A DNA stretch of 64,000 bases from Liolophura sinensis (taxonomy: Eukaryota > Mollusca > Polyplacophora > Chitonida > Chitonidae), in assembly GCF_032854445.1 (NCBI RefSeq), contig NW_027017966.1:225493-289492 (forward strand), written 5' to 3'. The notes beneath the pieces are model-generated. The model saw only the letters and a list, made by a program, of their open reading frames with translations. It had not been told where the DNA came from and made no database searches. Both the position numbers and the translations under genes were made by a program. How positions within the stretch are numbered: position 1 is the stretch's first letter; each line of letters begins with the position of its first letter. Of the stretch, positions 1 through 10,248 are shown piece by piece.

Positions 1-350
1 ATTGGGCCAGGCATCTCCAGCTGTTGAAAAATTGCAAATTTCCTTGGTTTCCATGGAGTAAGAGCCGTTGCTGGGCACGTGATCTTGACATCATTGATTA
101 TTCATTTGTGGCTACAGCCAAAAGTATTGGTCGGAGAGCAACGCGGTTTGCACCATTCGATTTCTCGTCACAAAATACGTCGGATTAGCCTCTTACCAGC
201 AGCATTGGAACAGTTTTTCCACTTTTGGATTTTTGCCTGGTCATTTTGCTAATTGAAATCGGCTACATTAACTATGTACAATCGCGACTGGTCATTACTA
301 TATACAACTTTTCATTATAAGTTATGTGCCCTTCGGTAGCCCAGACGACG
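1..350. repeat. Partial monomer at left window edge
   Basis: This is the last 350 bp of a monomer, starting at about offset +200. Its tail carries CATTTTGCTA and the rare TATACAAC at about 301-308 in place of TATTCAAC. TATACAAC otherwise occurs only in the C monomers of domain I (2000 and 6950). The copy therefore probably shares a recent ancestor with the domain I repeats to its right. Confidence 0.95.
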
Positions 351-899
351 TCAAATCTTTGGGCCAAGCCCATTTAACTCACCCAACAAATGTCTTACTT
401 CTAAGTCGAAGACAAACTCAATGTCTTTATCTACATGTAGAAAAGCCACACCATTTGTATATAAAAAAACAAAAGGTACTTGATACAATCCGCTGTAAAA
501 AGTACAATTGAACACTGACCCACATCAATAAAGTGCCAAAAGATACGCAATTGGGCCAGGCATCTCCAGCTGTTGAAAAATTGCAAATTTCCTTGGTTTC
601 CATGGAGTAAGAGCCGTTGCTGGGCACGTGATCTTGACATCATTGATTATTCATTTGTGGCTACAGCCAAAAGTATTGGTCGGAGAGCAACGCGGTTTGC
701 ACCATTCGATTTCTCGTCACAAAATACGTCGGATTAGCCTCTTACCAGCAGCATTGGAACAGTTTTTCCACTTTTGGATTTTTGCCTGGTCTTTTTGCTA
801 ATTGAAATCGGCTGCATTAACTATGTACAATCGCGACTGGTCATTACTATATTCAACATTTCATTATAAGTTATGTGCCCTTCGGTAGCCCAGACGACG
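351..899. repeat. Boundary monomer left of domain I
   Basis: A 549 bp copy with CAACAAAT, a seven-base A-run followed by CAAAAGG, AATAAAG at 527-533 and AAAGATACGC. Its tail (CTTTTTGCTA, CTGCATTAAC, AACATT) resembles monomer E of domain I but lacks the E-specific CTGTTC. The GATACGC variant is close to GATATGC in the monomer at 9700, which sits at the other edge of domain I. The two flanking copies may be relatives left outside the amplified block. Confidence 0.9.
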
Positions 900-901
900 T
901 C
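896..901. other. GACGTC palindrome at each monomer junction
   Basis: The 6 bp palindrome GACGTC sits inside CGACGTCAAA. On the opposite strand this reads TTTGACGTCG, a TGACG-type bZIP or CRE-like core. It survives in nearly all copies, including those with the CAGAGG variant just upstream. Binding by any factor is inference only. Confidence 0.5.
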
Positions 902-908
902 AAATCTT

Positions 909-921
909 TGGGCCAAGCCCA
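909..921. other. Short hairpin TGGGC-CAA-GCCCA
   Basis: This is a perfect 5 bp inverted repeat with a three-base loop. In class N and related copies the G at +17 is A (CCAAACCC), which breaks the innermost pair and leaves a 4 bp stem. The monomer at 32804 also has a 1 bp deletion here. The loss is therefore class-specific, and the hairpin is not under strict array-wide constraint. Confidence 0.6.
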
Positions 922-979
922 TTTAACTCACCCAACAAATGTCTTACTTCTAAGTCGAAGACAAACTCAATGTCTTTAT

Positions 980-989
980 CTACATGTAG
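980..989. other. Perfect 10 bp palindrome CTACATGTAG
   Basis: A self-complementary decamer at offset +80, present in essentially every monomer. The clear exception is the copy at 57553, where the right end runs into an A-run (CATGTAAAAA). It is one of several small dyads in the monomer. Confidence 0.7.
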
Positions 990-1006
990 AAAAACCACAC
1001 CATTTG

Positions 1007-1019
1007 TATATAAAAAAAA
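1007..1019 (+). promoter_or_regulatory. TATA-like motif with A-run
   Basis: TATATAAAA runs straight into an A-tract and matches a eukaryotic TATA-box consensus. About 100 of the 115 full copies keep it. It is altered to TATGTAAA (11 copies, e.g. 13549, 18500, 29503, 42704, 52053, 62503), TATTAAA (14100, 19052, 24553, 37200), TATTTAAA (41053) or TATGAAA (37750). The A-run is the main source of 549/550/551 bp length classes. There is no transcript evidence. An AT-rich run of this kind can match by chance, so promoter function is speculative. Confidence 0.3.
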
Positions 1020-1174
1020 CACAAGGTACTTGATACAATCCGCTGTAAAAAGTACAATTGAACACTGACCCACATCAATAAGGTGCCAAATGATGCGCAA
1101 TTGGGCCAGGCATCTCCAGCTGTTGAAAAATTGCAAATTTCCTTGGTTTCCATGGAGTAAGAGCCGTTGCTGGG

Positions 1175-1180
1175 CACGTG
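1175..1180. promoter_or_regulatory. Invariant CACGTG (E-box/G-box core)
   Basis: CACGTG lies in GGGCACGTGATC, and I saw no copy in the window that lacks it. CACGTG is the core site for many bHLH and plant bZIP factors and contains a central CpG. With over 110 copies in 64 kb, the array could titrate such a factor. The invariance could also just reflect array homogenization. Confidence 0.4.
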
Positions 1181-1207
1181 ATCTTGACATCATTGATTAT
1201 TCATTTG

Positions 1208-1219
1208 TGGCTACAGCCA
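1208..1219. other. Inverted repeat TGGC-TACA-GCCA
   Basis: A 4 bp stem with a four-base loop inside the low-variation block, unchanged in the copies inspected. It belongs to the set of weak dyads in the monomer. On its own it is too short to be strong evidence of structure. Confidence 0.45.
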
Positions 1220-1312
1220 AAAGTATTGGTCGGAGAGCAACGCGGTTTGCACCATTCGATTTCTCGTCACAAAATACGTCGGATTAGCCTCTTACCAGCA
1301 GCATTGGAACAG

Positions 1313-1346
1313 TTTTTCCACTTTTGGATTTTTGCCTGGTCATTTT
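1313..1346. other. T-tract cluster, variable hot spot
   Basis: Four runs of four or five T lie within 34 bp, centred near 1315, 1323, 1331 and 1344. The spacing is only roughly helical, so intrinsic bending is possible but not certain. This is where most class-defining changes fall: CCAC/CTAC, CTGG/CTGT, CATTTTG/CTTTTTG, GCTAA/GCGAA/GCTTA, and T-run expansions such as TTTTTTTCG at 16298, 21251, 26752 and 38850. Confidence 0.6.
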
Positions 1347-3649
1347 GCTAATTGAAATCGGCTACTTTAACTATGTACAATCGCGACTGGTCATTACTAT
1401 ATTCAACATTTCATTATAAGTTATGTGCCCTTCGGTAGCCCAGACGACGTCAAATCTTTGGGCCAAGCCCATTTAACTCACCCAGCAAATGTCTTACTTC
1501 TAAGTCGAAGACAAACTCAATGTCTTTATCTACATGTAGAAAAACCACACCATTTGTATATAAAAAAAACACAAGGTACTTGATACAACCCGCTGTAAAA
1601 AGTACAATTGAACACTGACCCACATCAATAAGGTGCCAAAGGATGCGCAATTGGGCCAGGCATCTCCAGCTGTTGAAAAATTGCAAATTTCCTTGGTTTC
1701 CATGGAGTAAGAGCCGTTGCTGGGCACGTGATCTTGACATCATTGATTATTCATTTGTGGCTACAGCCAAAAGTATTGGTCGGAGAGCAACGCGGTTTGC
1801 ACCATTCGATTTCTCGTCACAAAATACGTCGGATTAGCCTCTTACCAGCAGCATTGGAACAGTTTTTCCACTTTTGGATTTTTGCCTGGTCTTTTTGCTA
1901 ATTGAAATCGGGTACATTAGCTATGTACAATCGCGACTGGTCATTACTATATTCAATTTTTCATTATAAGTTATTTGCCCTTCGGTAGCCCAGACGACGT
2001 CAAATCTTTGGGCCAAGCCCATTTAACTCACCCAGCAAATGTCTTACTTCTAAGTCGAAGACAAACTCAATGTCTTTATCTACATGTAGAAAAACCACAC
2101 CATTTGTATATAAAAAAAACACAAGGTACTTGATACAATCCGCTGTAAAAAGTACAATTGAACACTGACCCACATCAATAAGGTGCCAAAGGATGCGCAA
2201 TTGGGCCAGGCATCTCCAGCTGTTGAAAAATTGCAAATTTCCTTGGTTTCCATGGAGTAAGAGCCGTTGCTGGGCACGTGATCTTGACATCATTGATTAT
2301 TCATTTGTGGCTACAGCCAAAAGTATTGGTTGGAGAGCAACGCGGTTTGCATCATTCGATTTTTCCTCACAAAATACGTCGGATTAGCCTCTTACCAGCA
2401 GCATTGGAACAGTTTTTCTACTTTTGGATTTTTGCCTGGTCTTTTTGCGAATTGAAATCGGCTACATTAACTATGTACAATCGCGACTGGTCATTACTAT
2501 ATACAACTTTTCATTATAAGTTATGTGCCCTTCGGTAGCCCAGACGACGTCAAATCTTTGGGCCAAGCCCATTTAACTCACCCAGCAAATGTCTTACTTC
2601 TAAGTCGAAGACAAACTCAATGTCTTTATCTACATGTAGATAAACCACACCAGTTGTATATAAAAAAAACAAAAGGTACTTGATACAATCCGCTGTAAAA
2701 AGTACAATTGAACACTGACCCACATCAATAAGGTGCCAAAGGATGCGCAATTGGGCCAGGCATCTCCAGCTGTTGAAAAATTGCAAATTTCCTTGGTTTC
2801 CATGGAGTAAGAGCCGTTGCTGGGCACGTGATCTTGACATCATTGATTATTCATTTGTGGCTACAGCCAAAAGTATTGGTTGGAGAGCAACGCGGTTTGC
2901 ACCATTCGATTTCTCGTCACAAAATACGTCGGATTAGCCTCTTACCAGCAGCATTGGAACAGTTTTTCCACTTTTGGATTTTTGCCTGGTCATTTTGCTA
3001 ATTGAAATCGGCTACATTAACTATGTACAATCGCGACTGGTCATTACTATATTCAACATTTCATTATAAGTTATGTGCCCTTCGGTAGCCCAGACGACGT
3101 CAAATCTTTGGGCCAAGCCCATTTAACTCACCCAGCAAATGTCTTACTTCTAAGTCGAAGACAAACTCAATGTCTTTATCTACATGTAGAAAAACCACAC
3201 CATTTGTATATAAAAAAAACACAAGGTACTTGATACAATCCGCTGTAAAAAGTACAATTGAACACTGACCCACATCAATAAGGTGCCAAAGGATGCGCAA
3301 TTGGGCCAGGCATCTCCAGCTGTTGAAAAATTGCAAATTTCCTTGGTTTCCATGGAGTAAGAGCCGTTGCTGGGCACGTGATCTTGACATCATTGATTAT
3401 TCATTTGTGGCTACAGCCAAAAGTATTGGTCGGAGAGCAACGCGGTTTGCACCATTCGATTTCTCGTCACAAAATACGTCGGATTAGCCTCTTACCAGCA
3501 GCATTGGAACAGTTTTTCCACTTTTGGATTTTTGCCTGTTCTTTTTGCTAATTGAAATCGGCTGCATTAACTATGTACAATCGCGACTGGTCATTACTAT
3601 ATTCAACATTTCATTATAAGTTATGTGCCCTTCGGTAGCCCAGACGACG

Positions 3650-5849
3650 TCAAATCTTTGGGCCAAGCCCATTTAACTCACCCAACAAATGTCTTACTTC
3701 TAAGTCGAAGACAAACTCAATGTCTTTATCTACATGTAGAAAAACCACACCATTTGTATATAAAAAAAACACAAGGTACTTGATACAATCCGCTGTAAAA
3801 AGTACAATTGAACACTGACCCACATCAATAAGGTGCCAAATGATGCGCAATTGGGCCAGGCATCTCCAGCTGTTGAAAAATTGCAAATTTCCTTGGTTTC
3901 CATGGAGTAAGAGCCGTTGCTGGGCACGTGATCTTGACATCATTGATTATTCATTTGTGGCTACAGCCAAAAGTATTGGTCGGAGAGCAACGCGGTTTGC
4001 ACCATTCGATTTCTCGTCACAAAATACGTCGGATTAGCCTCTTACCAGCAGCATTGGAACAGTTTTTCCACTTTTGGATTTTTGCCTGGTCATTTTGCTA
4101 ATTGAAATCGGCTACTTTAACTATGTACAATCGCGACTGGTCATTACTATATTCAACATTTCATTATAAGTTATGTGCCCTTCGGTAGCCCAGACGACGT
4201 CAAATCTTTGGGCCAAGCCCATTTAACTCACCCAGCAAATGTCTTACTTCTAAGTCGAAGACAAACTCAATGTCTTTATCTACATGTAGAAAAACCACAC
4301 CATTTGTATATAAAAAAAACACAAGGTACTTGATACAACCCGCTGTAAAAAGTACAATTGAACACTGACCCACATCAATAAGGTGCCAAAGGATGCGCAA
4401 TTGGGCCAGGCATCTCCAGCTGTTGAAAAATTGCAAATTTCCTTGGTTTCCATGGAGTAAGAGCCGTTGCTGGGCACGTGATCTTGACATCATTGATTAT
4501 TCATTTGTGGCTACAGCCAAAAGTATTGGTCGGAGAGCAACGCGGTTTGCACCATTCGATTTCTCGTCACAAAATACGTCGGATTAGCCTCTTACCAGCA
4601 GCATTGGAACAGTTTTTCCACTTTTGGATTTTTGCCTGGTCTTTTTGCTAATTGAAATCGGGTACATTAGCTATGTACAATCGCGACTGGTCATTACTAT
4701 ATTCAATTTTTCATTATAAGTTATTTGCCCTTCGGTAGCCCAGACGACGTCAAATCTTTGGGCCAAGCCCATTTAACTCACCCAGCAAATGTCTTACTTC
4801 TAAGTCGAAGACAAACTCAATGTCTTTATCTACATGTAGAAAAACCACACCATTTGTATATAAAAAAAACACAAGGTACTTGATACAATCCGCTGTAAAA
4901 AGTACAATTGAACACTGACCCACATCAATAAGGTGCCAAAGGATGCGCAATTGGGCCAGGCATCTCCAGCTGTTGAAAAATTGCAAATTTCCTTGGTTTC
5001 CATGGAGTAAGAGCCGTTGCTGGGCACGTGATCTTGACATCATTGATTATTCATTTGTGGCTACAGCCAAAAGTATTGGTTGGAGAGCAACGCGGTTTGC
5101 ATCATTCGATTTTTCCTCACAAAATACGTCGGATTAGCCTCTTACCAGCAGCATTGGAACAGTTTTTCCACTTTTGGATTTTTGCCTGGTCATTTTGCTA
5201 ATTGAAATCGGCTACATTAACTATGTACAATCGCGACTGGTCATTACTATATTCAACATTTCATTATAAGTTATGTGCCCTTCGGTAGCCCAGACGACGT
5301 CAAATCTTTGGGCCAAGCCCATTTAACTCACCCAGCAAATGTCTTACTTCTAAGTCGAAGACAAACTCAATGTCTTTATCTACATGTAGAAAAACCACAC
5401 CATTTGTATATAAAAAAAACACAAGGTACTTGATACAATCCGCTGTAAAAAGTACAATTGAACACTGACCCACATCAATAAGGTGCCAAAGGATGCGCAA
5501 TTGGGCCAGGCATCTCCAGCTGTTGAAAAATTGCAAATTTCCTTGGTTTCCATGGAGTAAGAGCCGTTGCTGGGCACGTGATCTTGACATCATTGATTAT
5601 TCATTTGTGGCTACAGCCAAAAGTATTGGTCGGAGAGCAACGCGGTTTGCACCATTCGATTTCTCGTCACAAAATACGTCGGATTAGCCTCTTACCAGCA
5701 GCATTGGAACAGTTTTTCCACTTTTGGATTTTTGCCTGTTCTTTTTGCTAATTGAAATCGGCTGCATTAACTATGTACAATCGCGACTGGTCATTACTAT
5801 ATTCAACATTTCATTATAAGTTATGTGCCCTTCGGTAGCCCAGACGACG
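3650..5849. repeat. Domain I HOR unit 2: A-B-C/D-E (one monomer lost)
   Basis: Four monomers start at 3650, 4200, 4750 and 5300. A and B carry the same private marks as unit 1 (T3841, T4725). The third monomer starts as C (T5113, C5116) but ends as D (CCAC at 5168-5171, CATTTTGCTA, AACATT). The D head with CCAGTTG is missing. E follows with its T at 5739. The unit is 2200 bp, exactly one monomer short. Confidence 0.93.
5117..5168. other. Crossover interval of the C/D hybrid monomer
   Basis: Position 5116 is the last base matching C (TTTTCCTCAC) and 5169 is the first matching D (C in TTCCAC, where C has T). The 52 bp between them are the same in C and D, so the exchange that removed one 550 bp monomer falls here. 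Unequal crossing over or replication slippage between adjacent monomers explains it. Confidence 0.85.
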
Positions 5850-8599
5850 TCAAATCTTTGGGCCAAGCCCATTTAACTCACCCAACAAATGTCTTACTTC
5901 TAAGTCGAAGACAAACTCAATGTCTTTATCTACATGTAGAAAAACCACACCATTTGTATATAAAAAAAACACAAGGTACTTGATACAATCCGCTGTAAAA
6001 AGTACAATTGAACACTGACCCACATCAATAAGGTGCCAAATGATGCGCAATTGGGCCAGGCATCTCCAGCTGTTGAAAAATTGCAAATTTCCTTGGTTTC
6101 CATGGAGTAAGAGCCGTTGCTGGGCACGTGATCTTGACATCATTGATTATTCATTTGTGGCTACAGCCAAAAGTATTGGTCGGAGAGCAACGCGGTTTGC
6201 ACCATTCGATTTCTCGTCACAAAATACGTCGGATTAGCCTCTTACCAGCAGCATTGGAACAGTTTTTCCACTTTTGGATTTTTGCCTGGTCATTTTGCTA
6301 ATTGAAATCGGCTACTTTAACTATGTACAATCGCGACTGGTCATTACTATATTCAACATTTCATTATAAGTTATGTGCCCTTCGGTAGCCCAGACGACGT
6401 CAAATCTTTGGGCCAAGCCCATTTAACTCACCCAGCAAATGTCTTACTTCTAAGTCGAAGACAAACTCAATGTCTTTATCTACATGTAGAAAAACCACAC
6501 CATTTGTATATAAAAAAAACACAAGGTACTTGATACAACCCGCTGTAAAAAGTACAATTGAACACTGACCCACATCAATAAGGTGCCAAAGGATGCGCAA
6601 TTGGGCCAGGCATCTCCAGCTGTTGAAAAATTGCAAATTTCCTTGGTTTCCATGGAGTAAGAGCCGTTGCTGGGCACGTGATCTTGACATCATTGATTAT
6701 TCATTTGTGGCTACAGCCAAAAGTATTGGTCGGAGAGCAACGCGGTTTGCACCATTCGATTTCTCGTCACAAAATACGTCGGATTAGCCTCTTACCAGCA
6801 GCATTGGAACAGTTTTTCCACTTTTGGATTTTTGCCTGGTCTTTTTGCTAATTGAAATCGGGTACATTAGCTATGTACAATCGCGACTGGTCATTACTAT
6901 ATTCAATTTTTCATTATAAGTTATTTGCCCTTCGGTAGCCCAGACGACGTCAAATCTTTGGGCCAAGCCCATTTAACTCACCCAGCAAATGTCTTACTTC
7001 TAAGTCGAAGACAAACTCAATGTCTTTATCTACATGTAGAAAAACCACACCATTTGTATATAAAAAAAACACAAGGTACTTGATACAATCCGCTGTAAAA
7101 AGTACAATTGAACACTGACCCACATCAATAAGGTGCCAAAGGATGCGCAATTGGGCCAGGCATCTCCAGCTGTTGAAAAATTGCAAATTTCCTTGGTTTC
7201 CATGGAGTAAGAGCCGTTGCTGGGCACGTGATCTTGACATCATTGATTATTCATTTGTGGCTACAGCCAAAAGTATTGGTTGGAGAGCAACGCGGTTTGC
7301 ATCATTCGATTTTTCCTCACAAAATACGTCGGATTAGCCTCTTACCAGCAGCATTGGAACAGTTTTTCTACTTTTGGATTTTTGCCTGGTCTTTTTGCGA
7401 ATTGAAATCGGCTACATTAACTATGTACAATCGCGACTGGTCATTACTATATACAACTTTTCATTATAAGTTATGTGCCCTTCGGTAGCCCAGACGACGT
7501 CAAATCTTTGGGCCAAGCCCATTTAACTCACCCAGCAAATGTCTTACTTCTAAGTCGAAGACAAACTCAATGTCTTTATCTACATGTAGATAAACCACAC
7601 CAGTTGTATATAAAAAAAACAAAAGGTACTTGATACAATCCGCTGTAAAAAGTACAATTGAACACTGACCCACATCAATAAGGTGCCAAAGGATGCGCAA
7701 TTGGGCCAGGCATCTCCAGCTGTTGAAAAATTGCAAATTTCCTTGGTTTCCATGGAGTAAGAGCCGTTGCTGGGCACGTGATCTTGACATCATTGATTAT
7801 TCATTTGTGGCTACAGCCAAAAGTATTGGTTGGAGAGCAACGCGGTTTGCACCATTCGATTTCTCGTCACAAAATACGTCGGATTAGCCTCTTACCAGCA
7901 GCATTGGAACAGTTTTTCCACTTTTGGATTTTTGCCTGGTCATTTTGCTAATTGAAATCGGCTACATTAACTATGTACAATCGCGACTGGTCATTACTAT
8001 ATTCAACATTTCATTATAAGTTATGTGCCCTTCGGTAGCCCAGACGACGTCAAATCTTTGGGCCAAGCCCATTTAACTCACCCAGCAAATGTCTTACTTC
8101 TAAGTCGAAGACAAACTCAATGTCTTTATCTACATGTAGAAAAACCACACCATTTGTATATAAAAAAAACACAAGGTACTTGATACAATCCGCTGTAAAA
8201 AGTACAATTGAACACTGACCCACATCAATAAGGTGCCAAAGGATGCGCAATTGGGCCAGGCATCTCCAGCTGTTGAAAAATTGCAAATTTCCTTGGTTTC
8301 CATGGAGTAAGAGCCGTTGCTGGGCACGTGATCTTGACATCATTGATTATTCATTTGTGGCTACAGCCAAAAGTATTGGTCGGAGAGCAACGCGGTTTGC
8401 ACCATTCGATTTCTCGTCACAAAATACGTCGGATTAGCCTCTTACCAGCAGCATTGGAACAGTTTTTCCACTTTTGGATTTTTGCCTGTTCTTTTTGCTA
8501 ATTGAAATCGGCTGCATTAACTATGTACAATCGCGACTGGTCATTACTATATTCAACTTTTCATTATAAGTTATGTGCCCTTCGGTAGCCCAGACGACG
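5850..8599. repeat. Domain I HOR unit 3: A-B-C-D-E
   Basis: Monomers start at 5850, 6400, 6950, 7500 and 8050. Marks repeat those of unit 1 at an offset of 4950 bp: T6041, T6925, T7313/C7316, T7591, G7603, T8489. The first visible difference from unit 1 is at 8558, where E ends AACTTTT and not AACATTT. Confidence 0.93.
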
Positions 8600-9699
8600 T
8601 CAAATCTTTGGGCCAAGCCCATTTAACTCACCCAACAAATGTCTTACTTCTAAGTCGAAGACAATCTCAATGTCTTTATCTACATGTAGAAAAACCACAC
8701 CATTTGTATATAAAAAAAACAAAAGGTACTTGATACAATCCGCTGTAAAAAGTACAATTGAACACTGACCCACATCAATAAGGTGCCAAAGGATGCGCAA
8801 TTGGGCCAGGCATCTCCAGCTGTTGAAAAATTGCAAATTTCCTTGGTTTCCATGGAGTAAGAGCCGTTGCTGGGCACGTGATCTTGACATCATTGATTAT
8901 TCATTTGTGGCTACAGCCAAAAGTATTGGTCGGAGAGCAACGCGGTTTGCACCATTCGATTTCTCGTCACAAAATACGTCGGATTAGCCTCTTACCAGCA
9001 GCATTGGAACAGTTTTTCCACTTTTGGATTTTTGCCTGGTCATTTTGCTAATTGAAATCGGCTACTTTAACTATGTACAATCGCGACTGGTCATTACTAT
9101 ATTCAACATTTCATTATAAGTTATGTGCCCTTCGGTAGCCCAGACGACGTCAAATCTTTGGGCCAAGCCCATTTAACTCACCCAGCAAATGTCTTACTTC
9201 TAAGTCGAAGACAAACTCAATGTCTTTATCTACATGTAGAAAAACCACACCATTTGTATATAAAAAAAACACAAGGTACTTGATACAACCCGCTGTAAAA
9301 AGTACAATTGAACACTGACCCACATCAATAAGGTGCCAAAGGATGCGCAATTGGGCCAGGCATCTCCAGCTGTTGAAAAATTGCAAATTTCCTTGGTTTC
9401 CATGGAGTAAGAGCCGTTGCTGGGCACGTGATCTTGACATCATTGATTATTCATTTGTGGCTACAGCCAAAAGTATTGGTCGGAGAGCAACGCGGTTTGC
9501 ACCATTCGATTTCTCGTCACAAAATACGTCGGATTAGCCTCTTACCAGCAGCATTGGAACAGTTTTTCCACTTTTGGATTTTTGCCTGGTCATTTTGCTA
9601 ATTGAAATCGGCTACATTAACTATGTACAATCGCGACTGGTCATTACTATATTCAACTTTTCATTATAAGTTATGTGCCCTTCGGTAGCCCAGACGACG
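8600..9699. repeat. Domain I right edge: A-like and B-like hybrids
   Basis: Two monomers start at 8600 and 9150. The first has a non-A head (ACAATCTC near 8664, CAAAAGG, AGGATGCG) and an A tail (CTACTTTAAC). The second has a B head (CAACCCGC) and a different tail (CATTTTGCTA, CTACATTAAC, AACTTTT, TTATGTG). Both look like exchange products where the homogenized block gives way to other repeats. Confidence 0.8.
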
Positions 9700-10248
9700 T
9701 CAAATCTTTGGGCCAAGCCCATTTAACTCACCCAACAAATGTCTTACTTCTAAGTCGAAGACAAACTCAATGTCTTTATCTACATGTAGAAAAACCACAC
9801 CATTTGTATATAAAAAAACAAAAGGTACTTGATACAATCCGCTGTAAAAAGTACAATTGAACACTGACCCACATCAATAAGGTGCCAAAAGATATGCAAT
9901 TGGGCCAGGCATCTCCAGCTGTTGAAAAATTGCAAATTTGTATGGTTTCCATGGAGTAAGAGCCGTTGCTGGGCACGTGATCTTGACATCATTGATTATT
10001 CATTTGTGGCTACAGCCAAAAGTATTGGTCGGAGAGCAACGCGGTTTGCACCATTCGATTTCTCGTCACAAAATACGTCGGATTAGCCTCTTACCAGCAG
10101 CATTGGAACAGTTTTTCCACTTTTGGATTTTTGCCTGGTCTTTTTGCGAATTGAAATCGGCTACATTAACTATGTACAATCGCGACTGGTCATTACTATA
10201 TTCAACATTTCATTATAAGTTATGTGCCCTTCGGTAGCCCAGACGACG
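9700..10248. repeat. Boundary monomer right of domain I
   Basis: A 549 bp copy with CAACAAAT, CAAAAGG, AAAGATATGC and TTTGTATGG. The TTTGTATGG variant, where other copies have TTTCCTTGG or TTTCTATGG, appears only here. It resembles the copy at 351 on the far side of domain I. Confidence 0.85.

Larger units (their letters stand above)
900..1449. repeat. Reference monomer (domain I class A)
   Basis: I use this copy as the reference for internal anatomy. In order it has: a short hairpin at +9, a 10 bp palindrome at +80, a TATA-like motif and A-run at +107 to +119, a region with two CAATTG sites around +155 and +199, CCATGG at +250, CACGTG at +275, a 4 bp-stem inverted repeat at +308, a low-variation block with several CpG sites to about +390, and a T-tract cluster at +413 to +446. 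The last 110 bp is the most variable part of the monomer across the array. The private A mark is T at 1091 (TGATGCGC). Confidence 0.95.
900..3649. repeat. Domain I HOR unit 1: A-B-C-D-E
   Basis: Five monomers start at 900, 1450, 2000, 2550 and 3100. Private marks are A: TGATGCGC (T1091) and CTACTTTAAC; B: CAACCCGC and TTATTTGCCC (T1975); C: TTTTCCTCAC (T2363, C2366) and TATACAAC; D: GATAAACC (T2641) and CCAGTTG (G2653); E: CTGTTCTTTTTG (T3539) and CTGCATTAAC. By eye 900-3607 is identical to 5850-8557, while neighbouring monomers differ by a few percent, as expected of a recently amplified HOR. Confidence 0.93.

Noticed and set aside
900-1193. Minus-strand frames of 92-97 codons in each monomer as protein genes
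   Set aside because: They recur only because the DNA repeats. The A-run length changes shift the frame in whole classes, two minus-strand frames overlap each other, and no known domain or gene context exists.
1250-1275. CENP-B box candidate around TTCGATTTCTCGTCAC
   Set aside because: It has a TTCG start but lacks the required A and CGGG core bases at the right spacing.
1052-1390. Internal duplication within the monomer (GTACAATTGAACACTG versus GTACAATCGCGACTGG)
   Set aside because: Similarity is about a dozen bases in two places and does not extend; chance is as likely as an ancient subrepeat.
2278-2538. Plus-strand frames of 61-86 codons in each monomer
   Set aside because: Presence depends on single-base variants (GCGA versus GCTA creates or removes a stop), so it follows satellite class and not coding constraint.
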